Shown here: positions 8,686 to 15,947 of the stretch, piece by piece
Layout of the letters: each line of letters begins with the position of its first letter
Position numbering within the stretch: position 1 is the first letter of the stretch
Source: Scleromatobacter sp045810285
GTDB taxonomy: Bacteria; Pseudomonadota; Gammaproteobacteria; Burkholderiales; Burkholderiaceae_C
DNA: 17,803 nt
Assembly (NCBI GenBank): GCA_045810285.1
Contig: JBJMWE010000130.1
Span: 1-17,803 of the forward strand
Direction: 5' to 3'
Made by a program: the position numbers and the translations under genes
The notes under the pieces: generated by a model
The model's database searches: none
What the model was told of the DNA's origin: nothing
What the model saw: only the letters and a program-made list of their open reading frames with translations

Positions 8686-10828
8686 CGTGCTCATCCTCGG
8701 CCTGGGCGCCTCCGGCCTGGCCATGGCGCGCTGGTGCGCCGGCCAGGGCGCGCGCGTCCGCGTGTGGGACTCGCGCCCGAATCCGCCGCAGGCCGCCGCG
8801 CTGGCTGCCGAGGTCGAGGGCAGCATGTTCTTCTCGGGCGAACTCACGGCCGCGGCGCTGGACGGCGTCGCCCGGGTCTACAAGAGCCCCGGCCTGAGCC
8901 CCGCCGATCCGCGCCTGCTGCCGCTGCTGCAGGCCGCCAAGGACGAAGGCGTGCCGGTGCGCGGCGAGCTGGACCTGTTCTCGGTCGCGCTCGCGCAGCT
9001 GAAGGCCGAGCGCGGCTACGCGCCGAAGGTCCTCGCCATCACCGGCACCAACGGCAAGACGACCACCACGTCGCTCACCGGCCAGCTCGTCGAGCGCGCG
9101 GGCCGCAGCGTGGCCGTGGCCGGCAACATCGGCCCCACGATGCTGGACACGCTCGCCGCCGCGATCGCCGCGCAGGCCGTGGCCGACGTCGAGGCCGCGG
9201 AAGCCGCCGCAGCGCAGGCGGTGATCGATGCGGAAGAAGCCGCTGCCAGGGCGGCGCAGGACGCCATCGACGCGGAGGCCGCCCGTGTCGCCGCGGAGAA
9301 GCAGGCGCGCCTGGAAGCCGAGCTCGCCGCCGCCGAGGCCGCGAAACTGGCCGAGGCCGAGGCCATCGCGCAGGCGAAGGCGGAGGCCAAGGCCGAAGCG
9401 GCGGCCGCGAAGCAGGCGCGCGCCGACGCCCGCGCCGCCAAGGCCGCGGCCAGGGCCAGCCCGGACGCCGCGCTCGAGATGCCCGTGGAGCCCGACACGC
9501 CCGCGGACGTCGAGGCCGCCGAGAACGAGCCGGTCGACGTCTCGCCCGATGCCGACGCGATCGAGCAGGAGCTGGTGCCCACGGACGATGCCGACGAGCT
9601 GCGCGAGCTCGCCGCGCTCGATGGCACCGACGTGCCCGCGCAACTGGCCGACGACGTCGACGAGGCGCATGCCGACGACGCGCTGGCCGCCGAGGGCGTC
9701 GAACTGGCCGAGGCCGCCGCGAAGCTCCCCGATGACGACGCACCGGCGATCACGCTGATCCCGCCGCCCGCGCCCGACCCCGTCTTCAGCCACCTGCCGC
9801 AGGTGTGGGTGCTGGAGCTCTCGAGCTTCCAGCTGGACGACGTGCAGGACTTCCATCCGGCCGCGGCCACGGTGCTCAACATCACGCAGGACCACCTCGA
9901 CTGGCACGGCTCGATGCAGGCGTATGCCGCGGCCAAGGCGCGCATCTTCGGTACCGGCCCGATGCCCGGCACCGTGATGGTGATCAACCGCGACGATCCG
10001 GCGGTCGAGGCGATGATCCCGCCGCCGGTCACCGTCAAGCCGACGCGCCGCGGCGAGCGCGCCAAGCTCGTGCATCGCCGCGTCGTGCGCTTCGGCCTCG
10101 ACGCGCCGCGCGAGCCGGGCGACTTCGGCCTCGTCGAGGAAGCCGGCATGGCCTGGCTCGTGCGCGCGATGGAGCTCGACCCGACGATCAAGCGCAAGCC
10201 GGGCGACGACGTCGAACTCGTGATCCAGCGCCTGATGCCCGCCGACGCGCTGCGCATCCGCGGCCGCCACAACGCGTCCAACGCGCTGGCGTCGCTGGCG
10301 CTGGCCAGTTCGGTCGGCATCCCGCTCGCGCCGATGCTGCATGGCCTGCGCGAGTACCGCGGCGAGCCGCATCGCGTCGAGCCGATCGGCATGATCGGGC
10401 AGGTCGAGTTCTTCGACGATTCGAAGGGCACCAACGTCGGCGCGACGGTCGCCGCGCTGAACGGCCTGGGCCAGGATCGCGCGCCTGCCAGGCTGGTGGT
10501 CATCCTCGGCGGCGACGGCAAGGGCCAGGACTTCGCGCCGCTGGCCGAGCCGCTGCGCCGCCATGCGCGCGCCGCCGCGACGATCGGCAAGGACGCCGAG
10601 CCGCTCGAGGCGGTGCTGCGCACGGCCGGCGTGCCGTTCCAGCGCTTCGCCACGCTGGAAGAAGCCACGCGCTGGGCGCACGCGCAGGCGCAAGGCTCCG
10701 ACGCCGTGCTGCTGAGCCCGGCCTGCGCGAGCCTGGACATGTTCCGCGACTACAGGCACCGCGCCGACGTGTTCGTCGCCACCGTGCACGCCATCGCGGA
10801 TGACGCCGGCGAGGTGCTGGCACCATGA
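8678..10828 (+). CDS. murD: UDP-N-acetylmuramoylalanine--D-glutamate ligase MurD with a large internal insert
   Basis: MurD adds D-glutamate to UDP-MurNAc-L-Ala. At 716 residues it is far longer than E. coli MurD (438). The N-terminal domain (MSDVLILGLGASGLAMARW), P-loop TGTNGKTTTT (122-131), GNIGPT (149-154), LELSSFQLD (379-387), NITQDHLDWHG (401-411), carbamylated-lysine position K420, GRHNASNALA (529-538), DDSKGTN (580-586), GGDGKG (611-616) and LLSPACASLDMF (678-689) are all intact. Between GNIG and LELSSFQL, where E. coli has about 15 residues, there are 226. The insert (about 164-371) begins with an Ala/Glu/Lys/Arg helix-like stretch and ends with an acidic, Pro-containing part. Smaller extra segments lie near 445-520. 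The start at ATG 8678 fits the family N-terminus and follows GGGGG (8668-8672). Its stop overlaps a linker frame (ATGA). Confidence 0.95.
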   Translation: MSDVLILGLGASGLAMARWCAGQGARVRVWDSRPNPPQAAALAAEVEGSMFFSGELTAAALDGVARVYKSPGLSPADPRLLPLLQAAKDEGVPVRGELDLFSVALAQLKAERGYAPKVLAITGTNGKTTTTSLTGQLVERAGRSVAVAGNIGPTMLDTLAAAIAAQAVADVEAAEAAAAQAVIDAEEAAARAAQDAIDAEAARVAAEKQARLEAELAAAEAAKLAEAEAIAQAKAEAKAEAAAAKQARADARAAKAAARASPDAALEMPVEPDTPADVEAAENEPVDVSPDADAIEQELVPTDDADELRELAALDGTDVPAQLADDVDEAHADDALAAEGVELAEAAAKLPDDDAPAITLIPPPAPDPVFSHLPQVWVLELSSFQLDDVQDFHPAAATVLNITQDHLDWHGSMQAYAAAKARIFGTGPMPGTVMVINRDDPAVEAMIPPPVTVKPTRRGERAKLVHRRVVRFGLDAPREPGDFGLVEEAGMAWLVRAMELDPTIKRKPGDDVELVIQRLMPADALRIRGRHNASNALASLALASSVGIPLAPMLHGLREYRGEPHRVEPIGMIGQVEFFDDSKGTNVGATVAALNGLGQDRAPARLVVILGGDGKGQDFAPLAEPLRRHARAAATIGKDAEPLEAVLRTAGVPFQRFATLEEATRWAHAQAQGSDAVLLSPACASLDMFRDYRHRADVFVATVHAIADDAGEVLAP
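9167..9790 (+). other. Ala/Glu/Asp-rich insert region within MurD
   Basis: This stretch encodes MurD residues of about 164-371. The first part (about 164-262) is almost entirely Ala, Glu, Lys, Arg, Asp and Gln, with no proline or glycine, as expected of a long single helix or coiled coil of the TolA type. The second part (about 263-360) is strongly acidic and probably disordered, ending in IPPPAPDP. It stays in frame and shows the same G/C-ending codon preference as the rest of murD. No intein motifs and no simple nucleotide tandem repeat are visible. Confidence 0.8.
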
Positions 10829-10844
10829 GCGCGTCAGCCACTTT

Positions 10845-10936
10845 CATCCGGGCGCAGCGCTCGGCCGCTCCGGGAGCGAGCCCGGGCCCCCTCGGGGGGC
10901 GGATCGGCGTACCCGTCGAGCCGGGGGTCGTCATGA
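10845..10936 (+). repeat. Intercistronic palindromic repeat before ftsW, tandem unit 1
   Basis: This 92-base unit runs from CATCCGGGCG to GGGTCGTCATGA. It is repeated almost identically 93 bases downstream. The core is the palindrome GCCCCC-TCG-GGGGGC (10886-10900), with further self-complementary blocks (CGCTCGGCCGCTCC, GAGCCCGGGC). It is related to the inverted element in the ftsI-murE gap. Confidence 0.85.
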
Positions 10937-10937
10937 T

Positions 10938-11028
10938 CATCCGGGCGCAGCGCTCGGCCGCTCCGGAGCGAGCCCGGGCCCCCTCGGGGGGCGGATCGGC
11001 GTACCCGTCGAGCCGGGGGGCGTCATGA
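10938..11028 (+). repeat. Intercistronic palindromic repeat before ftsW, tandem unit 2
   Basis: The second unit is 91 bases long and differs from unit 1 by loss of one G (CTCCGGAGCG against CTCCGGGAGCG) and by one T-to-G change near the end (GGGGGGCGTCATGA). Its end supplies the ftsW ATG at 11025 and the G-run that would act as ribosome site. The near identity implies a recent duplication or conversion. Confidence 0.85.
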
Positions 11029-12305
11029 GCGTCATGGCGCTCCTCAAGCAGCACCTGCCCGAATGGCCGGGCTTCCGGCCGGCGGAGTGGTTCCGCAAGC
11101 GCCGCGAGGCCGCGTCGGGCGACGAGCGCGTGCCCATCCGCGACTGGGTCGACGCGGGCCGGCCGACCCGCGTGATGGGCGTCGATTCCGCGCTGATCTG
11201 GGTGACGGCCGCGCTGCTGGCGTTCGGGCTGGTGATGGTCTATTCGGCGTCGGTGGCGCTGCCCGACAGCCCGCGCTTCGCGCTGTACTCCTCCACGCAC
11301 TTCCTGGGCCGCCAGGCGCTGTTCGTCGCCATCGGGTTCGTGTGCGCGCTCGCGACGGCGCAGATCCCGATCGCCGTGTGGGAGAAGTGGGCGCCGTGGA
11401 TCTTCGCGCTCGCGATGTTGCTGCTGCTGATGGTGCTGCTGCCGCACATCGGCAAGGGCGTCAACGGCGCCAGGCGCTGGATCCCGCTGGGCGTGCTGAA
11501 CTTCCAGCCCAGCGAACTCGCCAAGCTGGGCATGTGCATGTACGCCGCCAGCTACATGGTGCGCAAGATGGACGTCAAGGAGAACTTCATCAAGGCCGTG
11601 TGGCCGATGGCGGTCGCCCTCGGCGTCATCGGCGGCCTGCTGCTGGCCGAGCCCGACATGGGCGCGTTCATGGTGATCGCCGCCATCGCGCTCGGCGTGC
11701 TGTTCCTGGGCGGGGTGAACGGCCGCATGTTCCTGCTCAGCGTGGCCGTGCTGCTCAGCGCGTTCGTGCTGATGATCTACTTCAGCCCGTTCCGCCGCGC
11801 GCGCATCTTCGCGTACCTCGACCCGTGGAACCCGGCCTACGCGCAGGGCAAGGCCTACCAGCTGACGCACTCGCTGATCGCGTTCGGCCGCGGCGAGATC
11901 TTCGGCCAGGGCCTGGGCAACTCCATCGAGAAGCTGCACTACCTGCCCGAGGCGCACACCGACTTCCTGCTGGCCGTGGTCGGCGAGGAGCTCGGCTTCG
12001 TCGGCGTGTTCGTGATCGTGGCCGCGTTCTTCTGGCTGACGCGGCGTCTGTTCATCATCGGCCGCCAGGCGATCGCGCTGGACCGCGTGTTCGCGGGCCT
12101 GATGTGCCAGGGCGTGGGCTTGTGGATGGGCGCGCAGTCGTTCATCAACTTCGGCGTGAACCTGGGCGTGCTGCCCACCAAGGGCCTGACGCTGCCGCTG
12201 CTGAGCTACGGCGGCTCGGGCGTCGTGCTCAACCTCGTCGCCCTGGCGCTGGTGCTGCGCGTCGACATGGAAAGCCGCGCGCTGATGCGGGGAGGGCGGA
12301 CGTGA
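11025..12305 (+). CDS. ftsW: Septal peptidoglycan polymerase FtsW
   Basis: FtsW is a SEDS-family glycosyltransferase that polymerises lipid II at the septum with FtsI. From ATG 11025 it has 426 residues. A cytoplasmic N-terminus of about 53 residues is followed by about ten membrane segments. Family motifs are GARRWIPLG (148-156), FQPSELAKL (160-168), AEPDMG (208-213), PWNPAYAQGKAYQLTHSLIA (267-286), LPEAHTDFLLAVVGEELG (307-324; D313 matches the essential aspartate) and PLLSYGGSG (391-399). The frame is open back to 10800, but that part is translated from the tandem repeat, so 11025 is the sensible start; ATG 11034 is the alternative. The ribosome site is only a G-run (11015-11020). Its stop overlaps the murG GTG. 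Confidence 0.95.
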   Translation: MSVMALLKQHLPEWPGFRPAEWFRKRREAASGDERVPIRDWVDAGRPTRVMGVDSALIWVTAALLAFGLVMVYSASVALPDSPRFALYSSTHFLGRQALFVAIGFVCALATAQIPIAVWEKWAPWIFALAMLLLLMVLLPHIGKGVNGARRWIPLGVLNFQPSELAKLGMCMYAASYMVRKMDVKENFIKAVWPMAVALGVIGGLLLAEPDMGAFMVIAAIALGVLFLGGVNGRMFLLSVAVLLSAFVLMIYFSPFRRARIFAYLDPWNPAYAQGKAYQLTHSLIAFGRGEIFGQGLGNSIEKLHYLPEAHTDFLLAVVGEELGFVGVFVIVAAFFWLTRRLFIIGRQAIALDRVFAGLMCQGVGLWMGAQSFINFGVNLGVLPTKGLTLPLLSYGGSGVVLNLVALALVLRVDMESRALMRGGRT

Positions 12306-13399
12306 GTTCGGAACTCGCCACGCGCCCGCCGCGCCACCTCGTCGTGATGGCCGCCGGCACCGGCGGCCACGTGATGCCGGGGCTGGCCGTCGCCCGCGAG
12401 GTGCTCGCGCGCGGCTGGACGGTCAGCTGGCTGGGCACGCGCACCGGCATGGAGAACCGCCTCGTGCCGCCGTCGGGCATCCCGATGGACACGATCGACT
12501 TCGCCGGCGTGCGCGGCAAGGGCCTGCTGGGCACGTTCAAGGGCCTGCTGCAGCTCGCGGCGGCGTTCGGCGCGTGCAGGCACATCCTGCGCACGCGCAA
12601 CGCGTCGGCCGTCCTCGGCATGGGGGGCTATGTCTGCGTGCCCGGCGGCAAGGTCGCGCGCCGGCTGCGCAAGCCGCTGGTGCTGGTCAACGCCGACGCC
12701 GCGCTGCTGCTGTCGAACAAGTCGCTGCTGTCCTCGTGCGACCGCATCGCCTTCGGCTTCGACGGCGAGGACGCGCGCGCCACGCCCAAGGCGCTGGTCA
12801 CCGGCAACCCGGTGCGCGCGGAGATCGAGGCCATCGCGCCGCCGGCCGAGCGCTTCGCCCATCGTGCCGGCCCGCTGCGCGTGCTGCTGGTGGGCGGCAG
12901 CCTGGGCGCCAAGGTGCTCAACGAGACGCTGCCGCAGGCGCTCAAGCTGATCCCGCCGGGGGAGCGGCCGCGCGTCACGCACCAGACGGGCGAGAAGAAC
13001 TGGGAGTCGGTGCAGGCCGAGTACCTCGCACGCGGCATCGACGCCGAGGTCGTGCCTTTCATCGACGACATGCCGCGCCGCCTGGCCGACTGCGACCTGA
13101 TCGTCTGCCGCGCCGGCGCGATCACGGTCAGCGAGCTGTGCGCCGCCGGCGTGGCCAGCGTGCTCGTGCCGCTCGTGATCAGCACCACCTCGCACCAGCG
13201 CGACAACGCGCTCCACATGGCCGGGCGCGGCGCCGCGCACCACCAGCCGCAGTCCGAGCTGACGCCCGAACGCCTGGCCGCCGAACTGCGCGGGGCGACC
13301 CGCGCCAACCTGCTCGCCATGGCGGAACGCGCGCGCTCGCTCGCGCGCCCCCAGGCCGCGGCGCGCGTCGCCGATGAACTCGAAAGGCTCGTGGCATGA
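12302..13399 (+). CDS. murG: UDP-N-acetylglucosamine--lipid I N-acetylglucosaminyltransferase MurG
   Basis: MurG is a peripheral membrane GT-B glycosyltransferase that converts lipid I into lipid II. The protein has 365 residues (E. coli 355). Present are the glycine-rich AAGTGGHVMPGLAVA (17-31), GVRGKG (69-74), VLGMGGYV (104-111), TGNPVR (167-172), LLVGGSLGAKVLN (195-207), FIDDM (253-257) and CRAGAITVSELCAAG (269-283), with E278 at the position of the nucleotide-binding glutamate. Two places depart from E. coli MurG. The HEQN motif is replaced by VNADAALL (129-136), and the loop after VP reads LVISTTSHQRDNA. The start GTG 12302 has GGAGGG (12291-12296) five bases upstream and overlaps ftsW by GTGA. 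Confidence 0.96.
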   Translation: MSSELATRPPRHLVVMAAGTGGHVMPGLAVAREVLARGWTVSWLGTRTGMENRLVPPSGIPMDTIDFAGVRGKGLLGTFKGLLQLAAAFGACRHILRTRNASAVLGMGGYVCVPGGKVARRLRKPLVLVNADAALLLSNKSLLSSCDRIAFGFDGEDARATPKALVTGNPVRAEIEAIAPPAERFAHRAGPLRVLLVGGSLGAKVLNETLPQALKLIPPGERPRVTHQTGEKNWESVQAEYLARGIDAEVVPFIDDMPRRLADCDLIVCRAGAITVSELCAAGVASVLVPLVISTTSHQRDNALHMAGRGAAHHQPQSELTPERLAAELRGATRANLLAMAERARSLARPQAAARVADELERLVA

Positions 13400-13500
13400 A
13401 TCCGTACCGCCACACCAGGGACGAGGACCGGCGTGCCCCGCGCGCAGGCTTCGCCATGCCCGCCAGCCGGGCCTCGACCATGAAGCGGAGGTGCGCATGA
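13396..13500 (+). other. 34-codon linker frame between murG and murC
   Basis: ATG 13396 lies in the murG stop (ATGA) and TGA 13498-13500 lies in the murC start (ATGA), so the frame spans the 97-base gap exactly. It also carries the murC Shine-Dalgarno GGAGG (13487-13491). The peptide is Arg/Ala-rich, starting MNPYRHTRDEDRR, and I do not recognise it. The gap does not obviously match the palindromic repeat seen before murE, murD and ftsW. Confidence 0.35.
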
Positions 13501-14930
13501 AGCACGCCGTCAAGAAGATCCATTTCGTCGGGATCGGCGGCGCCGGCATGTCCGGCATCGCCGAGATCCTGCACAACCTGGGCTACGTCGTCTCCGGCTC
13601 AGACCAGGCCGACAGCGCCACCTCGCGCCGCCTCGCGTCGCTGGGCATCCGCGTCTGCGTGGGCCATGACGCGGCCCACATCGCCGACGCGCAGGCCGTC
13701 GTCACGTCCACGGCGGTCAAGGGCGACAACCCCGAGGTCATCGCGGCGCGCGCCCGGCGCATCCCCGTGGTGCCGCGCGCGGTGATGCTGGCCGAGCTGA
13801 TGCGCCTGAAGAAGGGCATCGCGATCGCGGGCACGCACGGCAAGACGACGACGACGTCGCTGGTCACCAGCGTGCTGGCCGAGGCCGGCGTCGACCCGAC
13901 CTTCGTCATCGGCGGCAAGCTCAACTCCGCCGGCGCGAATTCGCGGCTCGGCGCGGGCGAGTACATCGTGGTCGAGGCCGACGAGTCGGACGCGTCGTTC
14001 CTGAACCTGATGCCGATCCTGTCGGTGGTCACGAACATCGACGCCGACCACATGGACACCTACGGCCACGACTTCGCGCGCCTGAAGGCCGCCTTCGTGG
14101 AGTTCCTGCACCGCATGCCGTTCTACGGCTCGGCCATCGTCTGCGGCGACGACCCCGGCGTGCGCTCCATCGTGCCCATGATCTCGCGCCCGGTGATCAC
14201 CTACGGCATGAACGAGGACGTGCAGGTGCGCGCGGTCGACGTCCGGGCGCTGGCCGGCGGCCAGATGCAGTTCACCTGCCAGCGCCGCAACGGCGTGCAG
14301 ATGCCCGACCTGCCCGTCACGCTGAACCTGCCCGGCGAGCACAACGTGCGCAACGCGCTGGCCGCGATCGCCGTGGCCACCGAGCTGGAGCTGCCCGACG
14401 ACGCCATCACCCGCGCGCTCGCCGGCTTCACCGGCGTCGGGCGCCGCTTCCAGAGCTACGGCCAGCAGCCCGTCGACGGCGACAAGGGCGGCGGCACGTT
14501 CACGCTGATCGACGACTACGGCCACCACCCGGTGGAGATGGCTGCCGTCATCGCCGCCGCGCGCGGCGCGTTCCCGCAGCACCGGCTGGTGCTCGCCTTC
14601 CAGCCGCACCGCTTCACGCGCACCCGCGACTGCTTCGAGGACTTCGTCAAGGTGATGGGCCAGGCCGACCAGGTGCTGCTGACCGAGGTGTACTCGGCCG
14701 GCGAATCGCCCATCGTGGCCGCCGACGGCCGTTCGCTCGCGCGCGCGCTGCGCGTGGCGGGCAAGGTCGACCCGGTGTTCGTCGACGACGTGGGCGATCT
14801 CGCGCAGGCCATCGTCGACCACGCGCGCGACGGCGACGTCGTCATCTCGATGGGCGCCGGCTCGATCGCCGCGGTGCCGCAGAAGGTGGCGGACCTGAAG
14901 GCGCCCACACGAAACGGAGGCGTGCAATGA
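13497..14930 (+). CDS. murC: UDP-N-acetylmuramate--L-alanine ligase MurC
   Basis: MurC catalyses the first Mur ligase step, adding L-alanine to UDP-MurNAc in the cytoplasm. The protein has 477 residues (E. coli 491). Motifs are the Rossmann-like HFVGIGGAGMSGIAEIL (9-25), GSDQADS (34-40), the P-loop AGTHGKTTTT (111-120), VEADESDASFL (159-169), TNIDADHMDTYG (179-190), LPGEHNVRNALAA (278-290), DDYGHHPVE (339-347) and FQPHRFTRT (368-376). The start ATG 13497 is fixed by GGAGG (13487-13491) and by the family N-terminus. Its TGA overlaps the ddl ATG (ATGA). Confidence 0.97.
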   Translation: MKHAVKKIHFVGIGGAGMSGIAEILHNLGYVVSGSDQADSATSRRLASLGIRVCVGHDAAHIADAQAVVTSTAVKGDNPEVIAARARRIPVVPRAVMLAELMRLKKGIAIAGTHGKTTTTSLVTSVLAEAGVDPTFVIGGKLNSAGANSRLGAGEYIVVEADESDASFLNLMPILSVVTNIDADHMDTYGHDFARLKAAFVEFLHRMPFYGSAIVCGDDPGVRSIVPMISRPVITYGMNEDVQVRAVDVRALAGGQMQFTCQRRNGVQMPDLPVTLNLPGEHNVRNALAAIAVATELELPDDAITRALAGFTGVGRRFQSYGQQPVDGDKGGGTFTLIDDYGHHPVEMAAVIAAARGAFPQHRLVLAFQPHRFTRTRDCFEDFVKVMGQADQVLLTEVYSAGESPIVAADGRSLARALRVAGKVDPVFVDDVGDLAQAIVDHARDGDVVISMGAGSIAAVPQKVADLKAPTRNGGVQ

Positions 14931-15943
14931 ACATCACGTCATTGAGCCGCGACCAGGCCGCCCGGCTCGGCAAGATCGCCGTGCTGATGGGCGGGACGTC
15001 CGCCGAACGCGAGATCTCGCTGCTCTCGGGCAGCGGCGTGCTCGCCGCGTTGAAGTCCGGCGGCTTCGACGCGCACGCGTTCGACCCGGCGCAGCGTCCG
15101 ATGGACGACCTCAAGCGCGAGGGTTTCCAGCGCTGCTTCATCGCGCTGCACGGCCGCCACGGCGAGGACGGCTCCATCCAGGGGGCGCTCGAGCTGATGG
15201 GCATTCCGTACACCGGCCCGGGCACGATGGCCTCGGCCATCGCGATGGACAAGGTCATGACCAAGCGCGTCTGGCGCGCCGAAGTGCTGGCCACGCCGCG
15301 CGGGCGCGTGCTGGGCCCCGACCAGCAGGACGACAGGACGATGTCCAAGGTGCCCGACGAACTGGGCCTGCCGCTGATCGTCAAGCCGCCGCACGAGGGG
15401 TCGTCGGTGGGCGTCACCAAGGTCCGCAGCTGGGCGCAGATGAAGGAAGCCGTGGAGCTCGCCGCCGGCTACGACGCCGACGTGCTGTGCGAGGAGTTCA
15501 TCGACGGCGACGAGGTGACCGTGGCCGTGCTGGGCTCCGGCATGGACACGATGGCGCTCCCGGTGGTGCGCATCGTGGCGCCCGAAGGCAAGTACGACCT
15601 GCAGAACAAGTACTTCACCGACGTCGTGAAGTACCACTGCCCGAGCGGCCTGCCCGACGCCGAGGAGAAGGCCGTGCAGCGCCTGGCCGTGGCCGCCTAC
15701 CGCGCGCTCGACTGCCGCGGCTGGAGCCGCGCCGACCTCATCATCCGTGCGTCCGACCGCAAGCCGTTCCTGATCGAGATGAACACCTCGCCGGGCATGA
15801 CCTCGCACTCGCTGGTGCCGATGGCCGCGCGCGCAGTGGGCGTGTCGTACGAGGCGCTGTGCGCGCACCTGGTCGCGTCGGCCGCGCTCGACCCCAGGGG
15901 CAAGGGCGGCAAGCCCGCGAAGAACGAACAGCCGGGAGCCTAG
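14927..15943 (+). CDS. ddl: D-alanine--D-alanine ligase
   Basis: This ATP-grasp ligase makes the D-Ala-D-Ala dipeptide used by MurF. The protein has 338 residues, including an N-terminal extension of about 12 residues and a Lys/Gly-rich tail relative to E. coli DdlB (306). Motifs are VLMGGTSAEREISLLSG (19-35, with E27 at the E. coli E15 position), LHGRHGEDGSIQGALE (74-89), YTGPG (95-99), VKPPHEGSSVGV (152-163) and EMNTSPGMTSHSLVPMAARA (284-303). The loop residues K228-Y229 match the K-Y pair of D-Ala-D-Ala ligases, so there is no sign of a D-lactate (vancomycin-resistance) type. The start lies in the murC stop, with CGGAGG about ten bases upstream. ftsQ follows after four bases. Confidence 0.96.
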   Translation: MNITSLSRDQAARLGKIAVLMGGTSAEREISLLSGSGVLAALKSGGFDAHAFDPAQRPMDDLKREGFQRCFIALHGRHGEDGSIQGALELMGIPYTGPGTMASAIAMDKVMTKRVWRAEVLATPRGRVLGPDQQDDRTMSKVPDELGLPLIVKPPHEGSSVGVTKVRSWAQMKEAVELAAGYDADVLCEEFIDGDEVTVAVLGSGMDTMALPVVRIVAPEGKYDLQNKYFTDVVKYHCPSGLPDAEEKAVQRLAVAAYRALDCRGWSRADLIIRASDRKPFLIEMNTSPGMTSHSLVPMAARAVGVSYEALCAHLVASAALDPRGKGGKPAKNEQPGA

Positions 15944-15947
15944 AGAA

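Larger units (their letters stand above)
10825..11028 (+). other. 67-codon linker frame between murD and ftsW
   Basis: ATG 10825 sits in the murD stop (ATGA) and the TGA at 11026-11028 sits in the ftsW start (ATGA), so the frame bridges the whole 196-base gap. It is translated from the two tandem repeat units. IRAQRSAAP appears twice, and after that the second unit continues in a shifted frame because it lacks one base. It has no recognisable domain and is low complexity. It is likely a by-product of the repeat or a translational bridge rather than a protein gene. Confidence 0.35.

Noticed and set aside
9167..9790. The MurD insert as an intein or a mobile element
   Set aside because: No Cys/Ser start, no His-Asn end, no endonuclease motif and no flanking repeat; composition is simply Ala/Glu/Asp-rich.
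10800..11024. FtsW starting at 10800 with 75 extra residues
   Set aside because: The extra residues come from the end of murD and the two tandem repeat units; the normal FtsW N-terminus begins at ATG 11025.
15590..15625. Ddl as a D-Ala-D-lactate ligase
   Set aside because: The loop retains K228-Y229 as in D-Ala-D-Ala ligases.
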